Origin: Opitutales bacterium
Lineage (GTDB): Bacteria; Verrucomicrobiota; Verrucomicrobiia; Opitutales; UBA9783
Reading direction: 5' to 3'
DNA: 7,586 nucleotides
NCBI GenBank assembly: GCA_017479315.1
Contig: JAFVCI010000055.1
Span: 1-7,586 of the forward strand
Below, one piece after another: positions 1 to 6,402 of this stretch. Both the position numbers and the translations under genes were made by a program. Below the pieces are notes generated by a model that was given only the letters and a program-made list of their open reading frames with translations, was not told where the DNA came from and made no database searches. The stretch's first letter is position 1, and each line of letters opens with the position of its first letter.

Positions 1-166
1 GACGCGACCCCATTGATTCGAAAGTTTTGCGCCCCATCAGCAACGTTTGCTGCAGGGTGGTTTGACGAAAATGCTGCAACTCCTCCGGCAAATTCCACGG
101 CAACCGATTGTTCCGACCGATGACGCGGTTGGATGCCATCGCCGCAATCGCTTTAAACGTCGCCAT
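1..166 (-). CDS. folA: Dihydrofolate reductase, N-terminal part (cut by window edge)
   Basis: This is the first 55 codons of a dihydrofolate reductase, the cytoplasmic enzyme that reduces dihydrofolate to tetrahydrofolate with NADPH. Translating the minus strand from the ATG at 166 gives a DHFR N-terminus: the 'RVIGRNNRLPWNLPEEL' stretch (residues 14-30) matches the substrate-binding segment, with Trp24 and an acidic Glu29 at the position of the catalytic Asp27 of E. coli. 'LLMGRKTFESMG' (residues 42-53) matches the conserved MGRxTxES cofactor-binding segment. The start overlaps the thyA stop as TAATG, and a GGAGG Shine-Dalgarno sequence lies at 177-181, ten bases before the ATG, so translation is probably coupled to thyA. 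ThyA generates the dihydrofolate that this enzyme recycles. The rest of the gene, roughly two thirds of a normal 160-170 residue protein, lies outside the window. Confidence 0.93.
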   Translation of the reverse strand, partial: MATFKAIAAMASNRVIGRNNRLPWNLPEELQHFRQTTLQQTLLMGRKTFESMGSR

Positions 167-963
167 TAAACGGCGACCTCCGCTTTAATCGTCGGGTACG
201 GGTCGTAATTTTCCAGGTGAAACGATTCGTACGTAAAGTTGTCGATATCCGTTACGTTCGGATCCAACGTCAACGTCGGGAGTTCTTTTGGTGTACGCGA
301 CAACTGCGTATGCACGGCTTCGAAGTGGTTTTTGTAAATGTGCGCATCGCCCAACGTATGAACGAAGGTACCGGGTTTTAAACCGCACACCTGCGCGATC
401 ATGTACGTCAAAAGCGAGTAGGAGGCGATGTTGAACGGAACGCCCAGAAACAGATCGCCGCTGCGTTGGTACAGCTGGCAATCGAGCCGACCGTCGGTAT
501 GGACGTAAAACTGAAAAAACGCGTGACATGGCGGCAACGCCATTTTGTTTAATTCGCCGACGTTCCACGCCGAGACAATGTGTCGCCGACCGAACGGTTC
601 TTTTTTAATACCCTCGATGAGGGTCTTTATTTGATCCGTCGTGCGACCGTCGGATCCCTTCCAATGCCGCCATTGGGCACCGTACACCGGACCGAGATTG
701 CCGTCCGCATCCGCCCATTCGTTCCAAATACGAACATTGTTCTCCTGCAAAAACCGAATGTTGGTCTCGCCTTTGAGGAACCACAGCAGTTCGTAGGCGA
801 TCGATTTAAAGTGTACCTTCTTGGTCGTCAACAGCGGGAAGTTCTTGGAAATATCGATGTGCATCTGCGCCCCGAAGATACTGACGGTGCCGACACCGGT
901 GCGGTCTTTACGCTCTTCGCCGTGATCAAGAACGTGCTTTAGGAGATCCAGGTAGAGTTGCAT
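166..963 (-). CDS. thyA: Thymidylate synthase (ThyA)
   Basis: Thymidylate synthase converts dUMP to dTMP using 5,10-methylenetetrahydrofolate and releases dihydrofolate; it works as a cytoplasmic homodimer. At 265 residues it matches the E. coli enzyme (264) nearly end to end. The catalytic cysteine is Cys146 in 'LPPCHAFFQFYV'. Phosphate- and dUMP-binding residues are present: Arg21 in 'DRTGVGT', Arg126-Arg127, the 'QRSGD' motif (residues 166-170), Asn178 in 'PFNIASY', and His208/Tyr210 in 'DAHIY'. Glu58 in 'YELLWFL' is also kept. The ATG at 963 is the right start because residue 1 aligns with residue 1 of known ThyA proteins. It lies inside the end of thrS (38-base overlap), and no Shine-Dalgarno sequence is visible upstream, so translation may depend on ribosomes finishing thrS. 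folA follows with a TAATG overlap. No sign of damage is seen. Confidence 0.98.
   Translation of the reverse strand: MQLYLDLLKHVLDHGEERKDRTGVGTVSIFGAQMHIDISKNFPLLTTKKVHFKSIAYELLWFLKGETNIRFLQENNVRIWNEWADADGNLGPVYGAQWRHWKGSDGRTTDQIKTLIEGIKKEPFGRRHIVSAWNVGELNKMALPPCHAFFQFYVHTDGRLDCQLYQRSGDLFLGVPFNIASYSLLTYMIAQVCGLKPGTFVHTLGDAHIYKNHFEAVHTQLSRTPKELPTLTLDPNVTDIDNFTYESFHLENYDPYPTIKAEVAV
177..181 (-). promoter_or_regulatory. Shine-Dalgarno sequence for folA inside the end of thyA
   Basis: The minus strand reads GGAGG here, ten bases before the folA ATG at 166. It lies in the last codons of thyA and supports the TAATG-overlapping start of folA. It is the only clear, normally spaced Shine-Dalgarno sequence before an ATG in the window. 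Confidence 0.6.
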
Positions 964-2872
964 AGATTGACTGTAACGAGGTTGAATGTATCTTTGTACA
1001 AAATGTCTTTTTTATCTCCGGCAATTTACGCTCCGCGATTTCCTCTTTTAAAATCCCGAGAATAGCTTCCAGTGTATGCGTACCGTTGTTGTGCGGCTGA
1101 CAGCGGGAACGCACCGAAACGGAACGCGCTTCTCTTTCTTTTGCGCCGACGACAAAGATGTAAGGAACTTTATCGCTTTCCGCCGAACGGATTTTCGCGT
1201 TCAGCGTTTCAGAGCGGTCATCAACGGAACAGCGGATGTGCGCCGCTTTGAGACAGCCATGAATTTCGTCCGCGTAAGGAATTAAATCGTCCTTAATCGG
1301 CAAAATACGTACCTGTTCGGGTGCCAGCCAAAGCGGAAAATCGCCGCCGAAATGCTCAATCAGCAGGCCGCAGAAACGTTCCATCGAACCGAACGGTGCG
1401 CGGTGGATCATAATCGGCACATGCGGTTGATTGTCGGAACCGACGTAGTGAATGTTAAAGCGGTGCGGCAGGTTGTAATCGATTTGGATGGTTCCGAGCT
1501 GCCATTCGCGCCCGATAACGTCGCGTACGATAAAATCCAGCTTTGGTCCGTAAAACGCCGCTTCGCCGATGGCCTCCGTTGCCGGTTGCGACAGCTGTTG
1601 CGCCGCCTTCCGCAATCCGTTTTCGGCTTTTTCCCACAGCGCATCGTCGCCGATGTATTTGTCGGATTTCGGGTCGCGCAACGAAATTCGCACGCGGTAG
1701 TCGCTCATGCCGAGGGTCGTAAAGATGGTATTAATGAGCTTCAGACAGCCGGACAATTCCGCCTCCAGCTGGTCTTCGCGACAGAAAATGTGCGCATCAT
1801 CCTGCGTAAAACCGCGCACGCGCGTCAAGCCGCTCAGTTCCCCTGACTGTTCCCATCGGTACACCGTTCCGAATTCCGCCATGCGAATCGGCAAGTCGCG
1901 GTACGAGCGCGGTTGCGACGCGTACAAACGCACATGCATCGGGCAGTTCATCGGCTTCAACAGGAAGCCGTCGACATCCACTTTCTCCTCCAAACGCTGC
2001 CGCAATTCTTCGCAGGAATGCGACGTTTGCAGTGCTTCATTCCAGGCGTCGCGCTCCCAAATCGGCGCAAATTGCGATTCTTTGTAATAGGGATAATGTC
2101 CGGAGATTTTGAATAAATCCAACTTTCCGATGTGTGGCGTCGTCACCTGTACGTAATCCTGCTTGGCGAGCTCCTCCTCCAAAAACGATTGCAGTTGCTT
2201 GCGTAAAATGGTGCCTTTCGGCGTCCACAACACCAGCCCCTGACCGACGCAATCGTCAATGACAAATAAATTTAACCGTTCCCCGAGCTTGCGGTGATCG
2301 CGCGCTTTTGCCTGCTCCAGACGTTGCAAATGTTCATCAAGTTCCGCTTGCGAAAAGAAAGCGGTGCCGTAAATGCGCTGCAGTTGTGGGTTGTGTTCGT
2401 CGCCGCGGTAATAACAGCCGGCAATCGACAGCAATTTGAACGCTTTGATGCACCCGGTGCGTTCGACGTGCGGACCGCGGCATAAATCCAGAAAATCACC
2501 GCTGCGATACAGCGAAACAACCTCATCTTCGGGAATATCCGCCAAGCGTTCCAGTTTGTACGGCTGATGCAGAGCCTCTAATTGTTTCCGTGCCTCCTCG
2601 CGCGACACTTCCAGACGTTCAAACGGCACATCTTCGGCAACGATGCGCCTCATCTCCGCCTCAATCGCCTCCAAATCTTTCGACGTCAGCGTTCGCGGTA
2701 AGTCAAAATCATAGTAAAAACCGTTTTCAATCGCAGGTCCGATGTCATACTTTGCCTCCGGGAACAACCGCAACACCGCCGTCGCCAACACATGTGCCGT
2801 CGAATGCCGCAAGCGATGCAAATCATTGGATGGGGTCGAGGGGGAAGATTGGTGAGATGCAACGGATGACAT
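926..2872 (-). CDS. thrS: Threonyl-tRNA synthetase lacking the TGS domain
   Basis: This class II aminoacyl-tRNA synthetase charges tRNA-Thr with threonine and edits mischarged serine. The order is: a short Ser-rich N-terminus (1-17); the editing domain, with HxxxH at His23/His27 and Cys131/His135 in 'CRGPH'; the catalytic core at about 200-518, with 'RDLPIRMAEFGTVYR' (motif 2) and zinc ligands Cys310, His361 and His490; and the anticodon-binding domain from about 519. The TGS domain of about 60 residues found at the N-terminus of E. coli ThrS is absent. An in-frame TAA lies nine bases before the ATG, so no longer in-frame start exists. Relative to E. coli there is an insertion of about 26 residues within 272-302, and a C-terminal tail of about 28 residues runs into thyA. 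Editing, catalytic and zinc residues are all present, so the enzyme should be active. Its promoter abuts the start codon. Confidence 0.97.
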   Translation of the reverse strand: MSSVASHQSSPSTPSNDLHRLRHSTAHVLATAVLRLFPEAKYDIGPAIENGFYYDFDLPRTLTSKDLEAIEAEMRRIVAEDVPFERLEVSREEARKQLEALHQPYKLERLADIPEDEVVSLYRSGDFLDLCRGPHVERTGCIKAFKLLSIAGCYYRGDEHNPQLQRIYGTAFFSQAELDEHLQRLEQAKARDHRKLGERLNLFVIDDCVGQGLVLWTPKGTILRKQLQSFLEEELAKQDYVQVTTPHIGKLDLFKISGHYPYYKESQFAPIWERDAWNEALQTSHSCEELRQRLEEKVDVDGFLLKPMNCPMHVRLYASQPRSYRDLPIRMAEFGTVYRWEQSGELSGLTRVRGFTQDDAHIFCREDQLEAELSGCLKLINTIFTTLGMSDYRVRISLRDPKSDKYIGDDALWEKAENGLRKAAQQLSQPATEAIGEAAFYGPKLDFIVRDVIGREWQLGTIQIDYNLPHRFNIHYVGSDNQPHVPIMIHRAPFGSMERFCGLLIEHFGGDFPLWLAPEQVRILPIKDDLIPYADEIHGCLKAAHIRCSVDDRSETLNAKIRSAESDKVPYIFVVGAKEREARSVSVRSRCQPHNNGTHTLEAILGILKEEIAERKLPEIKKTFCTKIHSTSLQSIYATLPGSPKARS

Positions 2873-2987
2873 ACGAGATTATAGTAGGAGAGTGAGAGGG
2901 AAAGTCAAGGGGAAGGGAAAGATCCCTCCTTCCAGAGCTTACGACGTGCGTAAAGGAGAAAAATACGAAGTGCAATTGCAAAACCTG
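2873..2987 (-). other. Intergenic region between the methyltransferase gene and thrS, with a polypurine tract
   Basis: This 115-base gap carries the thrS promoter at its low-coordinate end. On the plus strand 34 of the 37 bases at 2886-2922 are purines, so the minus strand between and beyond the promoter hexamers is a C/T tract. Farther from thrS there is a short palindrome, TGCAATTGCA (2971-2980), and a weak imperfect hairpin (2911-2933) without a T-run. I see no gene in it and no convincing terminator for the methyltransferase gene. Confidence 0.6.
2878..2908 (-). promoter_or_regulatory. Sigma-70-like promoter for thrS, directly against the start codon
   Basis: On the minus strand a TTGACT -35 element (2903-2908) is followed after 19 bases by a perfect TATAAT -10 element (2878-2883). 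Only five bases separate the -10 element from the thrS ATG at 2872, so transcription should begin at or within a base or two of the A of the start codon. The mRNA would be leaderless, and there is no room for a T-box or an E. coli-type operator leader. The spacer is two bases longer than ideal and the assignment is by eye. Confidence 0.6.
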
Positions 2988-3890
2988 TTACGCATGATCA
3001 GGAGACAACAGAAAAAGCCTACACGCTTTTCTCCCAAACGTATCGAGCACCTCGCAATTTCCGTAACGTTCTTTGTAAAACCGTAAAATATACCTTACAT
3101 ATTCAAATCTCCCTACCAGTAATCCCGCCAAACAATGCTTCAACGCTTGCTCGGCTGTTTGAATGGTACGTGGATCTTTTACGAAAAAGACATCATATTC
3201 GGAACAAAAAGGATGTCCTGCATCATCACGACTGAATAACCAACAAAATTTTCTGTCTTTCATCAATTTCGCAATTTCATCCAACGTATGTTCACCTTCG
3301 TAAAACGGAATGGTTTTCGTTTCCACGTAAATTCCCGTCGCATTCTCCCAAAGCGCATCGCTCATCGAAGCCAAAACTTCATACTCAACACCGTGAATAT
3401 CGAGCTTAATAAAATCAAACGCTTTATCATCTCCCAACAAATCATCCAGAGTTTTTACCCGAACGGGAACACGTTTGCCGGTATCGCGATACAAATCCAT
3501 GTGGAAACCGTAATCATCAAGCAGCGCCTTATTCACTCGTTTGATCGACGAACAGAACGGATTCAATACATGCAAAACAGCCTCGCCCGTATATCCCGCG
3601 ACACCTTCGGCGAAGATTTTTTCATATTCACCGGATTGCTTCAACCGTTCCGCCTCTTCTCCGTCAGGTTCAACGCCAACGGCACTCACATTTTTTAGAT
3701 ACCGCAACGGCGCAAATACACCGGCTATCTCTAAACCGCCGCGTGCACCCAAATCCAATAAACGAACAGGCGCGCAAGGAGAAGCACAAGGATTCCATAA
3801 CGAAATCCACCGATTTTCATACAATCTCCTGCAGGAAAAACGAATGATAGGAACTGTTTCCAACCACCTAAATAACCTCTCGAAAAACAT
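2988..3890 (-). CDS. FkbM-family SAM-dependent methyltransferase
   Basis: A 300-residue protein with the hallmarks of the FkbM (Methyltransf_21) family: SAM-binding motif I as 'LLDLGARGG' (residues 44-52), the acidic 'VGVEPD' at the end of the second strand (71-76), and the family signature 'FDFIKLDIHGVEYEVL' (158-173). 'SEYDVFFVKD' (230-239) resembles the usual end of the domain, and about 60 further residues (240-300) are of unknown role. Known members O-methylate sugars, polyketides or glycan components; the substrate here cannot be told from the sequence. The protein has no signal peptide and should be cytoplasmic. The gene is clearly AT-richer than its neighbours: two 60-base samples (3241-3300 and 3361-3420) are 35% and 37% G+C by hand count, against 63% for a thrS sample (1801-1860). 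It sits between two housekeeping blocks, which suggests insertion by transfer. The ATG has no Shine-Dalgarno sequence, so the true start could lie slightly downstream. Confidence 0.85.
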   Translation of the reverse strand: MFFERLFRWLETVPIIRFSCRRLYENRWISLWNPCASPCAPVRLLDLGARGGLEIAGVFAPLRYLKNVSAVGVEPDGEEAERLKQSGEYEKIFAEGVAGYTGEAVLHVLNPFCSSIKRVNKALLDDYGFHMDLYRDTGKRVPVRVKTLDDLLGDDKAFDFIKLDIHGVEYEVLASMSDALWENATGIYVETKTIPFYEGEHTLDEIAKLMKDRKFCWLFSRDDAGHPFCSEYDVFFVKDPRTIQTAEQALKHCLAGLLVGRFEYVRYILRFYKERYGNCEVLDTFGRKACRLFLLSPDHA

Positions 3891-3893
3891 AAT

Positions 3894-3922
3894 CTTATAA
3901 AATCATCTTATGGAATTGCCAA
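3894..3922 (-). promoter_or_regulatory. Candidate promoter for the FkbM methyltransferase gene
   Basis: On the minus strand TTGGCA (3917-3922) and TATAAG (3894-3899) are separated by exactly 17 bases, each matching the sigma-70 consensus at five of six positions. The -10 element ends only three bases before the ATG at 3890, so a normal transcription start would fall on or just inside the annotated start codon. Either the mRNA is leaderless, the true start codon is farther in, or the match is chance in an AT-rich gap. A ten-base near-perfect direct repeat (ATAAGATGAT and ATAAGATTAT, 13 bases apart) overlaps the -10 region. Confidence 0.35.
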
Positions 3923-3957
3923 TCCTGCAATCGCACCCATATTCTCACCATTTCCCT

Positions 3958-4701
3958 TTAATCTTCCCACAATCCCTCTGGCAATTCATAATTCGAATAC
4001 ACCGCCTTCACGTCTTCGATATCCTCCAAACGTTCAGTCAATTTATCGAGCTTGTCCGCCGTTTCTTTATCATTCACGGGAACTGTGTTGAGTGGCAGGT
4101 ACACCAGTTCGGCGGCATCGGGCTCCAACTTTGCTTCTTCGAAAGTTTTTGAAAGCGTATAAAAGTCCGTTACGGCACAGGTTACTTCGTAATGATCTTC
4201 TTCGGTAACAATATCCTCCGCGCCGGCTTCCAGAGCCAATTCCATCAGCTTTTCTTCGTCAATTTTATCTTTTGCGATGAGAAATTGTCCTTTACGTTGA
4301 AACGTGAACGCCAATGCGCCCGAAGCTGCCAAATTGCCGCCGCATTTGGCAAAAGCGTTACGCACGTCCGAAACCGCACGATTTTTGTTGTCGGTCGTGA
4401 CTTCGACCATAAAACCGACACCGTTCGGACCGTAGCCTTCGTAGGTCAATTCTTCGATCTGTGCACCTTCGATTTCGCCCGTCCCCTTCTTAATCGCGCG
4501 CTGAATGTTCTCGTTCGGCATATTGGCGGCTTTTGCCTTCGCCAGAACGGTACGTAACTGCGGATTGAAATCCGGATTGCCGCCGCCCGCTTTCACGGCG
4601 AGCGTAATTTCCTTGCCAATCAGGCTGAACGTCTTGCCGCGCTTCGCATCCGTGGCGGCTTTGGCGTGTTTAATGGTCTTCCATTTGCTGTGTCCGGACA
4701 T
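3958..4701 (-). CDS. yebC: YebC/PmpR-family translation or transcription factor
   Basis: A 247-residue YebC-family protein, nearly the same length as E. coli YebC (246). The N-terminus 'MSGHSKWKTIKHAKAATDAK' and the following 'RGKTFSLIGKEI' are the family signature. 'NPQLRTVLAKAKAANMPNENIQRAIKKG' completes the conserved helical N-terminal domain, and 'YEGYGPNGVGFMVEVTTDNKNR' begins the second domain. Family members were first described as DNA-binding regulators. More recent work assigns YebC proteins a role in relieving ribosome stalling at proline-rich stretches; which activity applies here cannot be read from the sequence. The ATG lies three bases after the yidC stop, with only a weak AGAAAG-like ribosome binding site, so it is probably co-transcribed and possibly translationally coupled with yidC. 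No damage is seen. Confidence 0.96.
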   Translation of the reverse strand: MSGHSKWKTIKHAKAATDAKRGKTFSLIGKEITLAVKAGGGNPDFNPQLRTVLAKAKAANMPNENIQRAIKKGTGEIEGAQIEELTYEGYGPNGVGFMVEVTTDNKNRAVSDVRNAFAKCGGNLAASGALAFTFQRKGQFLIAKDKIDEEKLMELALEAGAEDIVTEEDHYEVTCAVTDFYTLSKTFEEAKLEPDAAELVYLPLNTVPVNDKETADKLDKLTERLEDIEDVKAVYSNYELPEGLWED

Positions 4702-4704
4702 AAC

Positions 4705-6399
4705 TCAAACTTTCTGTTGTTGCAACGCATCTGACGTTGACCGCCGATACGTAAGCTTATTTTGAACAATCGTGAACAAATTCTGCACCGTCCAGTAGAG
4801 CACCAACGCCGCCGGGAAATTGTAACAAAAGAACAGAAAAATGAACGGCATCAACATGAAAATCTTCTGCTGCGCACTGTCCGTTGAAGGCATCGGAGTA
4901 ACTTTCATCTGCACTACCATCGTCACCCCCATCAACAGCGGCATAATGTTGATCGGGAAGGAGCCCAAATAACCGACGGTATCCGGCATCGACAAATCTT
5001 TAACCCACAAAAACGGCTGAAAGCGGATTTCGGACGCCGAACGCAACATATAATAGAGACCAATGAAAATCGGAATTTGAATAACCGCCGGCAGACAACC
5101 CGAAGCGGGATTGATGCGGTTTTCTTTAAAAAGTTTCATGGTTTCCGTCTGTAATTTCTGCGGATTATCTTTGTATTTCTCGCGCAAAAGCTTCAAAGGC
5201 TCCTGAATGGTCGCCATTTTTTTCGAAGAGCGCAACTGCATCTGGGTCACCGGCCACATCAGCAATTTAATAATAACCGTCAAAATCAAAATCGTCCAAC
5301 CCCAATTATGAATGACCGAATGAATACCGTGCATGGTCATGAGGAGAACCTTGCTGACGGCGCCGAAAAAACCGAACTGCATCAGCTCGTCCTGCCGCTG
5401 TCCCATATGCTCCAACAGCAGGTAATCCTTCGGACCGACATAGTATGTTGCGCCAAAAACCGTCGACGGTTGTGTCAACTCGAACTTCAAAAATCCCTGC
5501 ATCGACAAACATTCGCTTTGCTTCGACGGAAACGAAAAACAACCAACCGCCGGCGTTTTCGGCGTCAGAATTGCCGTAAAAAACTGATCTTTTAACGCAC
5601 CCCACGTACAGGGCATATTCGCTTCAAGGTATGGATGCGCCTCATGCCCGCCCAGCCACAAAAATCCGTTGCTCGCCTCAAAATCCGCCAAACGTTTGCA
5701 ATCCATGCTTTTACCGTCGTAAGCACAAAAGTTCAAATGCTCGCGATACTTGTCACCCGGCATCTCCGGCATGGATCCCAAAAAGACCCACAGAGAACGC
5801 TTTTCGGCAACCGTTTTATTTTCGACGGTCTGCGGTTGCGTCACCGAAATTTCCGTTTGGATTAAATAAGGATTTTTCGCCTTTGAAGGCGGCAATTTAT
5901 AACCGCGAACAACATCCGTACCGTCTTCGAGGACGGCGCGAAATTGAATAAAATCATCGCTTTGTTGCGTAACGGCGAACGATTGCGTCCATAAGTGCTC
6001 CGCATCCCGCCCGATCACCAACGCAGGCAACCCGGCTTCCCGATTAAAAACATACGGCGCATCGGAATCGCGCTCGGCGGCAAATCTTTTCAGTTCGACC
6101 GAACGAATGCCACCGCCGATTGTTGTGAATGTCACCCTGACGGCATCGTTTTCCAGCGTCATCAAACGCTCATCGTCCGGTTGTAAAGTCGGCAATCGAA
6201 ACGCGACTTCCGACGCAATTTGCACCGAACCGATCGCCAGCGTTTTCGGCGTTTCGTCATCCACATTCGCAACATCCGCACCCGCCGCCTGCGATTGTCT
6301 CAAAAGTGCCTGCTGTTGTAACTGTTTTCCCTGGTAAATAAACAGCGAAAACGCGCCGAACAGACACAGCAGACCAAAAACGAGATTTTTCTTATCCAT
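4705..6399 (-). CDS. yidC: Membrane protein insertase YidC
   Basis: YidC inserts and folds inner-membrane proteins, alone or with SecYEG. This 564-residue protein has the Gram-negative layout: an N-terminal membrane segment (residues about 6-23), a large periplasmic domain (about 60-340), and the conserved C-terminal insertase domain. In that domain membrane segments lie at about 364-385, 433-453, 484-499, 511-527 and 529-546, with the cytoplasmic coiled-coil hairpin at about 390-428. 'NPASGCLPAVIQIPIFIGLYYML' and 'QKIFMLMPFIFLFFCYNFPAALVLYWTVQN' are typical family motifs. The positive residue in the membrane groove, Arg366 in E. coli, is Lys378 here ('TVIIKLLMWP'). The large periplasmic domain indicates an organism with two membranes. 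The ATG lies three bases after the yidD stop and no Shine-Dalgarno sequence is evident, so coupling to yidD is likely. Confidence 0.98.
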   Translation of the reverse strand: MDKKNLVFGLLCLFGAFSLFIYQGKQLQQQALLRQSQAAGADVANVDDETPKTLAIGSVQIASEVAFRLPTLQPDDERLMTLENDAVRVTFTTIGGGIRSVELKRFAAERDSDAPYVFNREAGLPALVIGRDAEHLWTQSFAVTQQSDDFIQFRAVLEDGTDVVRGYKLPPSKAKNPYLIQTEISVTQPQTVENKTVAEKRSLWVFLGSMPEMPGDKYREHLNFCAYDGKSMDCKRLADFEASNGFLWLGGHEAHPYLEANMPCTWGALKDQFFTAILTPKTPAVGCFSFPSKQSECLSMQGFLKFELTQPSTVFGATYYVGPKDYLLLEHMGQRQDELMQFGFFGAVSKVLLMTMHGIHSVIHNWGWTILILTVIIKLLMWPVTQMQLRSSKKMATIQEPLKLLREKYKDNPQKLQTETMKLFKENRINPASGCLPAVIQIPIFIGLYYMLRSASEIRFQPFLWVKDLSMPDTVGYLGSFPINIMPLLMGVTMVVQMKVTPMPSTDSAQQKIFMLMPFIFLFFCYNFPAALVLYWTVQNLFTIVQNKLTYRRSTSDALQQQKV

Positions 6400-6402
6400 A
6401 CG

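Noticed and set aside
580..942. Plus-strand open frame of 120 codons opposite thyA.
   Set aside because: It lies entirely antisense to a fully conserved thyA, resembles no family and is explained by the codon composition of the opposite strand.
1352..1846. Plus-strand open frame of 164 codons opposite thrS.
   Set aside because: It is antisense to the conserved catalytic core of thrS and has no recognisable domain or ribosome binding site.
2911..2933. Imperfect hairpin (GGAA and GGGA pairing with TCCC and TTCC around a three-base bulge) downstream of the methyltransferase gene, considered as a terminator.
   Set aside because: The stem is short and interrupted by a bulge, and no run of T follows on the minus strand.
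3915..3931. Small hairpin (ATTGC/GCAAT, seven-base loop) after yebC, considered as a terminator.
   Set aside because: It has only five base pairs and no T-run, and it overlaps the candidate promoter of the next gene.
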